64,000 nucleotides of DNA from Melioribacteraceae bacterium. Its GTDB lineage: Bacteria > Bacteroidota > Ignavibacteria > Ignavibacteriales > Melioribacteraceae. The stretch lies in contig JAIOZI010000001.1 in NCBI GenBank assembly GCA_021740785.1, positions 1 to 64,000 of the forward strand. The letters run 5' to 3'. How positions within the stretch are numbered: the first letter of the stretch is position 1; each line of letters starts with the position of its first letter. The position numbers and the translations under genes were made by a program. The notes beneath the pieces are model-generated. The model saw nothing but the letters and a program-made list of their open reading frames with translations. It searched no databases and was not told the origin of the DNA. This document shows positions 37,896 through 46,869 of this stretch, one piece after another.

Positions 37896-38192
37896 ATGCA
37901 AAATGATAATTCAAAACATGAACATCATGTTACCGGTTATGGGACATACATATTAGTTTGGTTAGCGCTGATCGCATTAACTTCCATCACTGTTACAGTT
38001 TCCGGAATTGATTTTGGGATGGCGGCTTTAGGAATTGCCTTATTTATTGCAGCAATAAAATCAGCGCTGGTAATTAACATTTTCATGCATATAAAATTTG
38101 ATGAAGCGATTTTTAAAGTGTTTTTACTTGTTAGTCTTTTTACTCTTCTTGTAATATTTATTCTAACGTTTTTCGACGTTGTTAATAGGTGA
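37896..38192 (+). CDS. ctaF: Cytochrome c oxidase subunit IV (CtaF/CyoD-like)
   Basis: 98 residues with three membrane helices. GYGTYILVWLALIALTSITV and AIKSALVINIFMHIKFDE match the prokaryotic subunit IV family. It is a small structural subunit beside subunit III. It follows ctaE by ten bases with GAGG as ribosome-binding site. Confidence 0.9.
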   Translation: MQNDNSKHEHHVTGYGTYILVWLALIALTSITVTVSGIDFGMAALGIALFIAAIKSALVINIFMHIKFDEAIFKVFLLVSLFTLLVIFILTFFDVVNR

Positions 38193-38200
38193 GGTAATAA

Positions 38201-38908
38201 ATGTTAGCTTTACTCTCGGGACAAGCGGCTGCCCGATCTACTGATACTGTAGATAATGTAATGATTTACATAGTAGTGATTTCTGTTATTCTATTACTTG
38301 GAGTAACAGCAGCAATGGTTTACTTCGTATTTAAGTACCATAGAAAGAAAGGTCATAAACCGAAAGATATTCACGGCAGCGTTATTTTAGAAGCTATATG
38401 GATTGGAATTCCTACTCTGCTGGTACTTTCTATGTTCTATTACGGATATACAGGTTACAAAACAATTCGTGCAATACCCGATGATGCATTTGAAATTAAT
38501 GTAAAAGCCCGTATGTGGGAATGGGAATTTAATTATGAAAACGGCAAGAAGACAGATACACTATTTGTTCCGGCAAAACAAAACATCAAATTGAATTTAG
38601 AGTCTTATGATGTAAACCATTCGCTATATATTCCGGCGTTTAGAATTAAAGAAGATGTTATAGCCGGCAGGATTAATTATTTGGTTTTTAATGCCGAGCA
38701 AACCGGGACTTATGATATTGCATGTGCCGAGTATTGCGGATTAAATCATTCAATGATGTACACTGCTGTTGTTGCGATGCCGCAAAGTGAGTTTGATGTT
38801 TGGTATAATACAAAGGATGTATCAGCGGAACCGGAAAATATTGAAGACACTTCGGCAGATAGCAGCGCAGTTACTGATTCAACCTTGATCGGAGGTGGGA
38901 ATCAATAG
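38201..38908 (+). CDS. ctaC: Cytochrome c oxidase subunit II, no cytochrome domain
   Basis: 235 residues. Two membrane helices (about 20-43 and 64-84) lead to the cupredoxin domain with all CuA ligands: His140, Cys175, Glu177, Cys179, His183 and Met186 (CAEYCGLNHSMM). MWEWEFNYENG is the aromatic electron-entry region. There is no fused CXXCH domain, unlike true caa3 oxidases, so electrons must arrive from a separate cytochrome c. The C terminus is Ser/Thr/Asp-rich and low complexity. Its place after subunit IV is unusual. Confidence 0.94.
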   Translation: MLALLSGQAAARSTDTVDNVMIYIVVISVILLLGVTAAMVYFVFKYHRKKGHKPKDIHGSVILEAIWIGIPTLLVLSMFYYGYTGYKTIRAIPDDAFEINVKARMWEWEFNYENGKKTDTLFVPAKQNIKLNLESYDVNHSLYIPAFRIKEDVIAGRINYLVFNAEQTGTYDIACAEYCGLNHSMMYTAVVAMPQSEFDVWYNTKDVSAEPENIEDTSADSSAVTDSTLIGGGNQ

Positions 38909-38910
38909 GT

Positions 38911-39801
38911 TTGAAAAATAATTTAGGTATACCAGAATTTATAAATATTTTACTCGAACTTGGTAAAGTTAGAATTACGTTCTTTGTAGCTTTTTCGACA
39001 GCAATTGGTTTTATTCTTTATTCAGGCAATATTACCGTCGGAATCTTAATACCGGTTATTGGCGTATTTTTTCTTGCAAGCGGCGCATCTGCGCTAAATC
39101 ATTTTCAAGAAAGAATTACAGATGGATTGATGGAGCGAACAAGAAATCGTCCTATACCTTCCGGAAAGATTACGAAGACTTTTGCTTTAATCGTTTCTAT
39201 TATTTGGATTATTCTCGGCTCTTTGATATTATTTTTTGAAGCAAGTTTTGAAGCCGGTATTTTGGGCTGGATTGCATTGATCTGGTATAATATTATTTAT
39301 ACACCGTTGAAAATGAAATATGCGATGGCAGTTGTTCCGGGTTCATTGATTGGTGCAATTCCACCGGTCATCGGTTGGGTAGCTGCCGGGGGATTGATTT
39401 ACAATCCCCAGATTTTAGCACTTGCACTCTTTTTCTTTATTTGGCAGATTCCGCATTTTTGGCTTTTGCTGTTAATTTATGGAAAAGATTATGAAAAGGC
39501 TGGCTTTCCAACATTGACGAAAATATTTAACGATCATCAACTGAGCAGAATAACTTTTGTTTGGATTTTCGCCCTTGCTATCAGTTGCTTATTGATTCCG
39601 TTGTTCAGCATTAGTTCTAATTTTATTACGATTGCAGCACTTATTGTATTAGGACTTTGGCTGATTATTTCATCATTGAAAATAATTGATGATATTATAA
39701 ACAGAATTGTATACAAAAAAGCTTTTATGAATATAAATATTTACGTACTTATGGTTGTCTTGGTTTTATCGTTAGACAAATTAGTTCTTACAGAAATTTA
39801 A
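38911..39801 (+). CDS. ctaB: Heme O synthase (protoheme IX farnesyltransferase)
   Basis: A UbiA-family membrane enzyme that adds farnesyl to heme b, needed for the heme a of the oxidase. The 296 residues from TTG 38911 have about eight helices. The first polar motif is NHFQERITDGLMERTRNRP, and YTPLKMKYAMAVVPGSLIGA contains the second region. Heme A synthase (ctaA) is not in this window. It follows ctaC by two bases. Confidence 0.95.
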   Translation: MKNNLGIPEFINILLELGKVRITFFVAFSTAIGFILYSGNITVGILIPVIGVFFLASGASALNHFQERITDGLMERTRNRPIPSGKITKTFALIVSIIWIILGSLILFFEASFEAGILGWIALIWYNIIYTPLKMKYAMAVVPGSLIGAIPPVIGWVAAGGLIYNPQILALALFFFIWQIPHFWLLLLIYGKDYEKAGFPTLTKIFNDHQLSRITFVWIFALAISCLLIPLFSISSNFITIAALIVLGLWLIISSLKIIDDIINRIVYKKAFMNINIYVLMVVLVLSLDKLVLTEI

Positions 39802-39814
39802 GGATTTTTACAGC

Positions 39815-41176
39815 ATGGAATTTTTAGATAAACTGGTTCTTCCGCAGTCGGAACATCATCTGCACTTGTTGGAATATATTCTGATGTTAACTTTAATATT
39901 ATTTCTTCCGTATTTAAGTGCGTTAACCGGATCAACTTTATTATCTGTCTGGTTTAACAAAAAGGGGAGAAGATCAGGCGATGCTAAATATTTGAGATTT
40001 TCCAAATCACTAATCGATTTGGTTACGTTTAACAAAAGTATAACATTCGGATTGGGCATAATTCCGATTTTAAGCGCTATGTTCTGCTATGCACAATTAT
40101 TACATCTTGGTGAAACCAGTGTTTCGCTGTCTCTTCTATTTTCGTTAATCACTTTTATTATTTCGGTAATTGCTGTTTATGCCTATAAACATTCATTCCA
40201 TCTACAAGATTTATTATCTCTCCTCAAAAATGAAAATAAAGATGAGAACATTGACGAATCAACAAAAAGCGAAATTGATAATTATCGATGGAAGAATGCC
40301 AATTTAAATAAAAGATCCGGGTTGTATGGAATAATCTTCTTATTCATTACAGCTTACTTGTTTATTGGCGCAATGGAATTAGCTTCAGAATCAAATAGAT
40401 GGGGAAGTGATTATCCTTTTCTCAATATCATATTTTCACTTAGCACATTTACGTATTTTCTTTACTTTATTCTATTGTCGATCGCTGTTACAAGCGCAAT
40501 TGTACTTTATACTTTTTTTAGACCTAATGCCGATCACAATATCTTCGATCAAGATTACCTGGGATTCGTAAAAAATTACGCGCTTAAGTCAGGTTTGATT
40601 TCAACTATAACCTTACCCTTGTTTATTTTATTAAATATAATTTCTACAGACGGGAATTCGCTTTCATTCGGTATTTATTTAATAGCGGTTTTAGCTTTCT
40701 TATTATTGATGTTGATCAGTATTTTTTATTATATAATGATCAAAGAATCTTCAGCAAAATATAGCAGTTCGGTCGTTTTTATGCTTTTAATTTTCTTTTC
40801 ATTTATGGTAATAAAGGATCATTCGGCATTTAATACTTCTTACAGCCAACACATTAATGTTCTGGCAAAGGAATACACCAAATATGAAACTGAATTTAAA
40901 TCACAGTTTGGCGGCGCAGCGGTTGAAATTAGTGGAGCGGATATTTATAACGGCAGGTGTATTGCTTGTCATCAATTCGATCGAAAGGTTGTAGGTCCGC
41001 CGTATAATGAAACACTGCCGAAATACGAAGGTAAAATTGAAGATTTAGTTAAGTATATTCTTAATCCAAAAAAGATAAATCCCGAATATCCGGCAATGCC
41101 AAATCAAGGATTGAAACCTAGTGAAGCAAAAGCCGTTGCAGAATATATAATGCAGACTTATCAATCCGGTAAATAA
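39815..41176 (+). CDS. Polytopic membrane protein with C-terminal cytochrome c domain
   Basis: 453 residues. About eight to nine membrane helices (near 21-45, 75-95, 105-124, 170-188, 203-232, 262-277, 285-308, 320-334) are followed by a periplasmic monoheme cytochrome c with CIACH at 382-386 and a likely Met ligand at 428 (YPAMPNQGL). The membrane part is not recognised with certainty. It closes the oxidase cluster, so it may dock as an electron donor or act in another quinol or heme step. This assignment is open. Confidence 0.75.
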   Translation: MEFLDKLVLPQSEHHLHLLEYILMLTLILFLPYLSALTGSTLLSVWFNKKGRRSGDAKYLRFSKSLIDLVTFNKSITFGLGIIPILSAMFCYAQLLHLGETSVSLSLLFSLITFIISVIAVYAYKHSFHLQDLLSLLKNENKDENIDESTKSEIDNYRWKNANLNKRSGLYGIIFLFITAYLFIGAMELASESNRWGSDYPFLNIIFSLSTFTYFLYFILLSIAVTSAIVLYTFFRPNADHNIFDQDYLGFVKNYALKSGLISTITLPLFILLNIISTDGNSLSFGIYLIAVLAFLLLMLISIFYYIMIKESSAKYSSSVVFMLLIFFSFMVIKDHSAFNTSYSQHINVLAKEYTKYETEFKSQFGGAAVEISGADIYNGRCIACHQFDRKVVGPPYNETLPKYEGKIEDLVKYILNPKKINPEYPAMPNQGLKPSEAKAVAEYIMQTYQSGK

Positions 41177-41229
41177 ATTTTTAAGTTGGGAATAGAATTC
41201 CCCGCTAATAAATAATTAGATAGTATCCA

Positions 41230-42084
41230 ATGCTCACTGTTCTTGAAGCAATCACATTATCCACCGATTATTTGGAGAAAAAAGGTGTAGAATCTGCACG
41301 AATGAATGCAGAACTTCTCCTTGCAGAAATACTTCATTGTAAAAGATTAGAACTATACCTGGCTTTTGACCGACCGGTTACTGAAGATGAAAAAATTAAA
41401 TATCGTGAGTTTATTTCCAGGCGCGGGAAATTTGAGCCATTACAATATATCATTGGGAATGTTGAATTTTATGGATACCCATTTGAAGTAAATCCTTCAG
41501 TTTTAATCCCCAGACCTGAGACTGAGATATTAGTCGAAAAAATAATAGAAAATCATAATAATAATTCCCGGTTAAGAATTCTCGATATCGGAACCGGCAG
41601 CGGAAATATTCCAGTTGTTCTTGCAAAAGAATTGTCCGAACCGGTTATTATAAGCGTTGACATCTCAGAAAATGCTTTGAAATTGGCAGCACAAAACGCA
41701 TCAAAAAATAATGTAACACATTCTATAGTTTTTATTCAATCAGATATTTTAAAAAATGATTTGAAAGATTATGGGAATTTTGATATAATAGTTTCAAATC
41801 CACCTTATGTAAATATTTCTGATTATAAAAATTTGCAGAAAGAAATTTTGATTCATGAACCGATGGAAGCATTGACCGATTCAAAAGATGGATTTACCTA
41901 TTATAATAGAATAATTGAATTATCTGATTCATTGTTGAAAAACGGAGGTTCAATTTATTTTGAAAATGCAGAGGGACAGGCACAAAATATAATGGAAATT
42001 ATGAATAATCATAAATTCAAAGAGATCGGAACAATCAAAGATTACCAGGAAATTGATCGAATAGTTTTTGGAAGAAAAATATGA
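41230..42084 (+). CDS. prmC: Peptide chain release factor glutamine methyltransferase
   Basis: Methylates the GGQ glutamine of release factors RF1 and RF2. The 284 residues have the helical N-terminal domain (AITLSTDYLEKKGVESARMN), PLQYIIGNVEFYG, VLIPRPETE, the SAM motif LDIGTGSGNIPVVLA and the catalytic SNPPYV. It overlaps dtd by four bases. Confidence 0.95.
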   Translation: MLTVLEAITLSTDYLEKKGVESARMNAELLLAEILHCKRLELYLAFDRPVTEDEKIKYREFISRRGKFEPLQYIIGNVEFYGYPFEVNPSVLIPRPETEILVEKIIENHNNNSRLRILDIGTGSGNIPVVLAKELSEPVIISVDISENALKLAAQNASKNNVTHSIVFIQSDILKNDLKDYGNFDIIVSNPPYVNISDYKNLQKEILIHEPMEALTDSKDGFTYYNRIIELSDSLLKNGGSIYFENAEGQAQNIMEIMNNHKFKEIGTIKDYQEIDRIVFGRKI

Positions 42085-42530
42085 GAGCACTGGTTCAAAG
42101 AGTTTCAAGAGGTTCTGTTTATTTACGTGATTTGAACGAGACCAGGAATATCGGGAAAGGTTTTGTTATCCTTTTAGGAATTTCAATTGAAGATTCTGAG
42201 AAGGAAATGATATTTGTCGCCGATAAATGCTCAAACTTGCGTGTGTTTGAAGATGACGATGAAAAAATGAATCTATCAATAAGAGATGTTGATGGGGAAG
42301 TACTTATTGTTTCACAATTTACATTATACGGTGATACAAGAAAAGGCAACAGACCGAATTTTACTGCTGCAGCAAAACCCGATACTGCAATACCGCTGTA
42401 CGAAAAATTTATTAAACGAATTAAAGAAAATTTAGGGGATCAGAAAGTTAAATCCGGCGAGTTTGGCGCTATGATGGATGTCCACATCGATAACGACGGA
42501 CCGGTTACATTATTAATTGAATCAAAATAA
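42081..42530 (+). CDS. dtd: D-aminoacyl-tRNA deacylase
   Basis: Removes D-amino acids from mischarged tRNA. This 149-residue protein matches DTD from end to end: MRALVQRVSRGSVYL, SQFTLYGDTRKGNRPNF with the SQFTLY motif, and NDGPVTLLIES with the cross-subunit Gly-Pro motif. The start overlaps the prmC stop (ATGA). Confidence 0.96.
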   Translation: MRALVQRVSRGSVYLRDLNETRNIGKGFVILLGISIEDSEKEMIFVADKCSNLRVFEDDDEKMNLSIRDVDGEVLIVSQFTLYGDTRKGNRPNFTAAAKPDTAIPLYEKFIKRIKENLGDQKVKSGEFGAMMDVHIDNDGPVTLLIESK

Positions 42531-42538
42531 AAGTTGAT

Positions 42539-43441
42539 TTGGATAAAGTAATACTAATATTTCTCGATGGAGTTGGTATAGGGAAAAATGATCCATCAAT
42601 AAATCCATTCTTTAAAACCAAATTTAGAATTTTTGAAAATCTCTTCGGTAAAACTCCGCATCTCGATGACCGGAAACTTGAAAAAAATAATCTTTATATT
42701 TTCCCATCCGATGCTTGTTTGGGAATCGACGGCATTCCACAAAGCGGAACAGGTCAAGTTTCAATTTATGCTGGAATTAACGCTCCCAAAATATTAGGCA
42801 GACATATTGGACCTTTCCCGCACACAACTCATTTAAAATATTTAGCCGAAACCAGCATAATAAGTGAATTAAAAAAACGTGATAAGAAGTTTACATTTGT
42901 GAACGCATATCCGAAACTCTTCTTTGAATATATAAATTCAGGCAAACAGCGGTTAAGCGCAACCTCAAAAATGTTTTTGTTGAATAATCAAAAACTGAAC
43001 GACGAAAATGATTTGTTAAATGGAAATGCATTGACTGCTGAAATTGATAATTCAAGATGGAATGAAAGACTCGGATATAATCTGCCATTGTTTTCACCTG
43101 AGTATGCGGCAGAGAGGCTTCTGAAAATTTCACGTAATAATGATTTCACTCTCTATGAATATTATTTAACCGATCATTTGGGGCATGGCAGGAACAAGGA
43201 AATATTTGCATCCGCTATGGATACACTTGATAGGTTTTTATTTCATACGATTTCTAATATTGATGAAGAAACAACCTTACTTATTTGTTCCGATCATGGA
43301 AATCTTGAAGATATTTCCATTAAGATGCATACTCGTAACCAGGCATTAACAATAAGCGCCGGGAAATATGCGAAAAAGTTATCAGAAAGTATTATCGACT
43401 TAACCGGTATTAAGAAAGTATTATTGGAGATTATAAATTGA
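42539..43441 (+). CDS. Alkaline-phosphatase-superfamily metalloenzyme, phosphomutase-like
   Basis: 300 residues from TTG 42539. Metal-site motifs are IFLDGVGIGKNDP (first Asp), QSGTGQVSIYAG (probable Thr nucleophile), DHLGHGRN and SDHGNLEDIS with a later His in MHTRNQAL. This order fits the phosphopentomutase / cofactor-independent phosphoglycerate mutase group, but the protein is shorter than iPGM (about 510), so it is a compact relative of unknown substrate. It overlaps comEC by four bases. Confidence 0.75.
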   Translation: MDKVILIFLDGVGIGKNDPSINPFFKTKFRIFENLFGKTPHLDDRKLEKNNLYIFPSDACLGIDGIPQSGTGQVSIYAGINAPKILGRHIGPFPHTTHLKYLAETSIISELKKRDKKFTFVNAYPKLFFEYINSGKQRLSATSKMFLLNNQKLNDENDLLNGNALTAEIDNSRWNERLGYNLPLFSPEYAAERLLKISRNNDFTLYEYYLTDHLGHGRNKEIFASAMDTLDRFLFHTISNIDEETTLLICSDHGNLEDISIKMHTRNQALTISAGKYAKKLSESIIDLTGIKKVLLEIIN

Positions 43442-45831
43442 AAAACTATCCTTTAATAAAGTTTGTACTGCTCTTTATTATTGGATTTATGCTTGATATT
43501 ATTTTTAACTTTTCCACAAACATTCTTCTCATCATTACAGCGGCAATAATTATTTTTTCAATTCTCTTATATTTTGTCAAAATTAATGACTCACAAATAT
43601 TTCTCTTAAATCTATTTGTTCCTCTATCAGTTATACTTTCCGGCGCTTTATTGTTTTCAATTAATTATGATGAATTACCCGGTTATCCTTTCGAAGTCTT
43701 GAAGATCAAAAAAGCTGTCGTCTATGGAGAGGTTGTTGATATTGATTTGAAGCAGGATCCTAAAATTTCTTTTGTAATTTCAGCCGATTCACTTCATACA
43801 GAAGATACTGGTTATAAATTTAACGGTAATATTAAAGCCAGCATTTATGATGATAACGGAAAACTGGCAGCATTATATGAAAATCTGGAAATAGGAAATT
43901 ACATATCATTGGATGGAAATTTACAGAGAGGCAGAAAAACTAGAAATCCCGGTGAGTTTGATTATTATGAATATTTACAGAGAGAAAATATTATTGCGGT
44001 TTTTACTTCTTATGATATTTACGATTTACAGTTAATTACGAAAAATACTGAGTTCATTAAAAACACAGTTTTTCAAATCAGAAAATCAATCGATAATCAA
44101 ATTAGAAGTATTCATAACGATCAAACATATTCATTATTGAGAGGGTTGATTTTAGCCGACAGAAGCGAGATCGATTATGAAACAAGAACTCAATTCGTTA
44201 ACTCGGGAGTAATTCATGTACTGGCTGTATCGGGGCTTCATGTTGGTTATATCGTTCTTATTTTTATTTTTTTATTTAACCGAACCAATGTGATAATGAG
44301 ATATGTTCTTACTATAATTGGACTAATATTCTTTGTCGTCATTACAGGTTCACCGCCTTCAGTTGTGCGTGCTTCAATAATGGCTATCATTTTGATTTTA
44401 GCATTTTTAAGCAACAGAAGTTACAACCCGGTAAATTCCTTATCTCTTGCTGCATTAATAATTCTTGTATTAAACCCAATTGAAATAACAAACCCGGGTT
44501 TTCAATTATCATTTTCAGCGGTTTTATCAATTGTGATATTTTATCCCAGATTTCAAAAAATCATAAATTGTTATTCATTACCGGTACTGATTGAAAAGCT
44601 ATTGCTGTTTATGTCGGTTTCATTAGCCGCACAAATAGGAACACTGCCGTTTACATTATTCTATTTTCATAAATTATCAATCATAGCTTTATTTGCAAAC
44701 TTGCTCGTAATTCCTTTGATCGGCATAATTGTTAGTATCGGAATACTTACTCTTACGGTATCAACCGTTTCAATGTGGCTTGCTTCAATTTACGGAAGCG
44801 CAAATATGTTATTTTCCAAATTATTATTTGCATTTGTTGGTCTAACCGGCGCTTCGGAGTTTTCTTATTTGTATTTCCCTAATTTCACTACATACGATAC
44901 TCTTATATATTATATATTCCTCACGATGCTTGTGGCGTTAATTCCCTTAATTAAAAAGAGAAATTTAAAAATAATTCTCTCTATGTTAATCATTATATCT
45001 TTTTCCTTTACTATTCAGTTTGACGATCAGAAATTACTGCCTGATGGAAAATTGTCAATCTTAATAATCGATGTGGGGCAGGGGGACGGAATCTTAATCA
45101 AATTCCCGGATGGAAAAACTGCTCTAATCGATGCCGGGAATGCCACGGAATATTTTGATGTCGGCGAAAGAACAATTAAACCAATTCTTAAGAATCTATC
45201 AATAGATAAGGTTGATTACGGTTTTGTTTCTCATTTAGATGCTGATCATTACAAGGGATTTGAATCGCTTATAAAATCAAATTTAATTGATACGATTTAT
45301 AAACCCATGTTAGATACTGCAATGAAAAAGGATATCAAATTCGAAAATTTGATAAAGGAAAACAATATCCCGATTAAGTATTACAGCAAAATGAAATTCA
45401 AAAGAGGGAATTGTAACATATACTGCTTAAATGATACCACGGATTATGAGACAAAAGAATTTGACCCCAACAATAACAGTGGAATTTTAAAACTAGTGCA
45501 TGGTGAAAACACATACTTATTCATTGGTGATGTTGAACATGAAGCGGAAAAATGGCTTGTTTCGGTTTACGGAAATTTCTTGAAAGCAGGTATATTAAAA
45601 GTGGGTCATCACGGAAGTAAGACAAGTTCGGGTGATCGGTTTTTAAAGTTAGTAAACCCCAACTATGCTTTGATCAGCGCCGGAATTGCAAATAAGTTTA
45701 ATCATCCATCGGAAAGTGTTGTTGAGAAATTTATTAATCATGATGTGAAAATTATGCGGACGGATAAGCAGGGTGCATTACTTTTTATTTCAGACGGTAT
45801 TTCTTTAATCGAAAAATCATGGTTAAATTAA
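43438..45831 (+). CDS. comEC: DNA internalization protein ComEC/Rec2
   Basis: The inner-membrane channel for transforming DNA. The 797 residues from TTG 43438 contain an N-terminal hydrophobic part with an OB-like soluble segment (about 85-200), the Competence domain (LLRGLILADRSEID, VIHVLAVSGLHVGYI, TGSPPSVVRASIMA), and a C-terminal metallo-beta-lactamase domain (IIDVGQGDGILIKFPDGKTA, SHLDADHYKG, VGHHGSKTSS). All three parts are intact. No other competence gene is in the window. Confidence 0.93.
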   Translation: MKNYPLIKFVLLFIIGFMLDIIFNFSTNILLIITAAIIIFSILLYFVKINDSQIFLLNLFVPLSVILSGALLFSINYDELPGYPFEVLKIKKAVVYGEVVDIDLKQDPKISFVISADSLHTEDTGYKFNGNIKASIYDDNGKLAALYENLEIGNYISLDGNLQRGRKTRNPGEFDYYEYLQRENIIAVFTSYDIYDLQLITKNTEFIKNTVFQIRKSIDNQIRSIHNDQTYSLLRGLILADRSEIDYETRTQFVNSGVIHVLAVSGLHVGYIVLIFIFLFNRTNVIMRYVLTIIGLIFFVVITGSPPSVVRASIMAIILILAFLSNRSYNPVNSLSLAALIILVLNPIEITNPGFQLSFSAVLSIVIFYPRFQKIINCYSLPVLIEKLLLFMSVSLAAQIGTLPFTLFYFHKLSIIALFANLLVIPLIGIIVSIGILTLTVSTVSMWLASIYGSANMLFSKLLFAFVGLTGASEFSYLYFPNFTTYDTLIYYIFLTMLVALIPLIKKRNLKIILSMLIIISFSFTIQFDDQKLLPDGKLSILIIDVGQGDGILIKFPDGKTALIDAGNATEYFDVGERTIKPILKNLSIDKVDYGFVSHLDADHYKGFESLIKSNLIDTIYKPMLDTAMKKDIKFENLIKENNIPIKYYSKMKFKRGNCNIYCLNDTTDYETKEFDPNNNSGILKLVHGENTYLFIGDVEHEAEKWLVSVYGNFLKAGILKVGHHGSKTSSGDRFLKLVNPNYALISAGIANKFNHPSESVVEKFINHDVKIMRTDKQGALLFISDGISLIEKSWLN

Positions 45832-45834
45832 TAC

Positions 45835-46848
45835 ATGAAAATATTTGAAGATTATTCTCTGAAAAAACTTAATACATTTCATGTCTCTGCTAAAGCCAAA
45901 TATTTTACGGAGCTAAATTCCATTGATGAACTGAAAGGTTTACTCGATAGTAATTTATTCAAAACTAATAAAATATTATTTCTCGGAGGCGGCAGTAATA
46001 TATTGTTCACAAAAGATTTTAATGGATTAGTGATAAGAAATAATCTAAAAGGAAAAAATGTGATACTTGAGAATGATTCGGTTTATATCGAGTCAATGTC
46101 AGGTGAAATATGGGATGAACTTGTTGAATATTGCGTAAACCTTAATTACGGCGGGATTGAAAACTTATCATTAATTCCAGGAACAGTTGGCGCTGCGCCG
46201 ATACAAAATATCGGAGCTTATGGAGTTGAATTAGCGGATGTTTTTGAATCATTAAATGCGGTAAATCTCGAAACCGGGGAGTGGAGAAAATTTAATAAAG
46301 AGGATTGTAAATTTGGTTATCGAAAGAGTGTTTTCAAAAATACATTGAGAGATAAATATTTCATTGTATCAGTCAAACTAAAATTAAATAATGATTCGAG
46401 AATAAACTTATCATACCAATCATTAAAAAGTGAAATCGAAAAACTTGGCAAAAGTGATATTTCAATTTCCGTGGTTAGAGAACTTGTAATAAAAATTCGT
46501 GAAAGCAAATTACCTGATCCGGCAAAAGTTGGTAACGCCGGAAGTTTCTTTAAGAATCCGGAAGTTACGGTAGAAGCCTATCAAAATTTAGCAAATAAAT
46601 TTGAGCAAGTTCCATTTTTTCGAATAGATGAAAACAAAATAAAAATTCCGGCTGGATGGTTAATTGAAAAATGCGGAATGAAAGGTGTTGTGAATGATGG
46701 AGCAGGTACTTTCGATAAACAAGCGCTGGTAATTGTAAATTATAATGCAGATAATGGGAAGAAAATTTTTGAGTTATCAACATTGATTCAAACCAAAGTA
46801 AAGGATAAATTCAACATTGAATTAGAAGCAGAGGTAAATATTATTTAA
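45835..46848 (+). CDS. murB: UDP-N-acetylenolpyruvoylglucosamine reductase
   Basis: Forms UDP-MurNAc for peptidoglycan with FAD and NADPH. The 337 residues include FLGGGSNILF, LIPGTVGAAPIQNIGAYG, FGYRKSVFK, GNAGSFFKNP with the catalytic Ser, and AGWLIEKCG. Length is in the range of the E. coli-type enzyme (about 340). It follows comEC by three bases. Confidence 0.95.
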   Translation: MKIFEDYSLKKLNTFHVSAKAKYFTELNSIDELKGLLDSNLFKTNKILFLGGGSNILFTKDFNGLVIRNNLKGKNVILENDSVYIESMSGEIWDELVEYCVNLNYGGIENLSLIPGTVGAAPIQNIGAYGVELADVFESLNAVNLETGEWRKFNKEDCKFGYRKSVFKNTLRDKYFIVSVKLKLNNDSRINLSYQSLKSEIEKLGKSDISISVVRELVIKIRESKLPDPAKVGNAGSFFKNPEVTVEAYQNLANKFEQVPFFRIDENKIKIPAGWLIEKCGMKGVVNDGAGTFDKQALVIVNYNADNGKKIFELSTLIQTKVKDKFNIELEAEVNII

Positions 46849-46869
46849 TTCCAAATCTCTAGAGGTATT

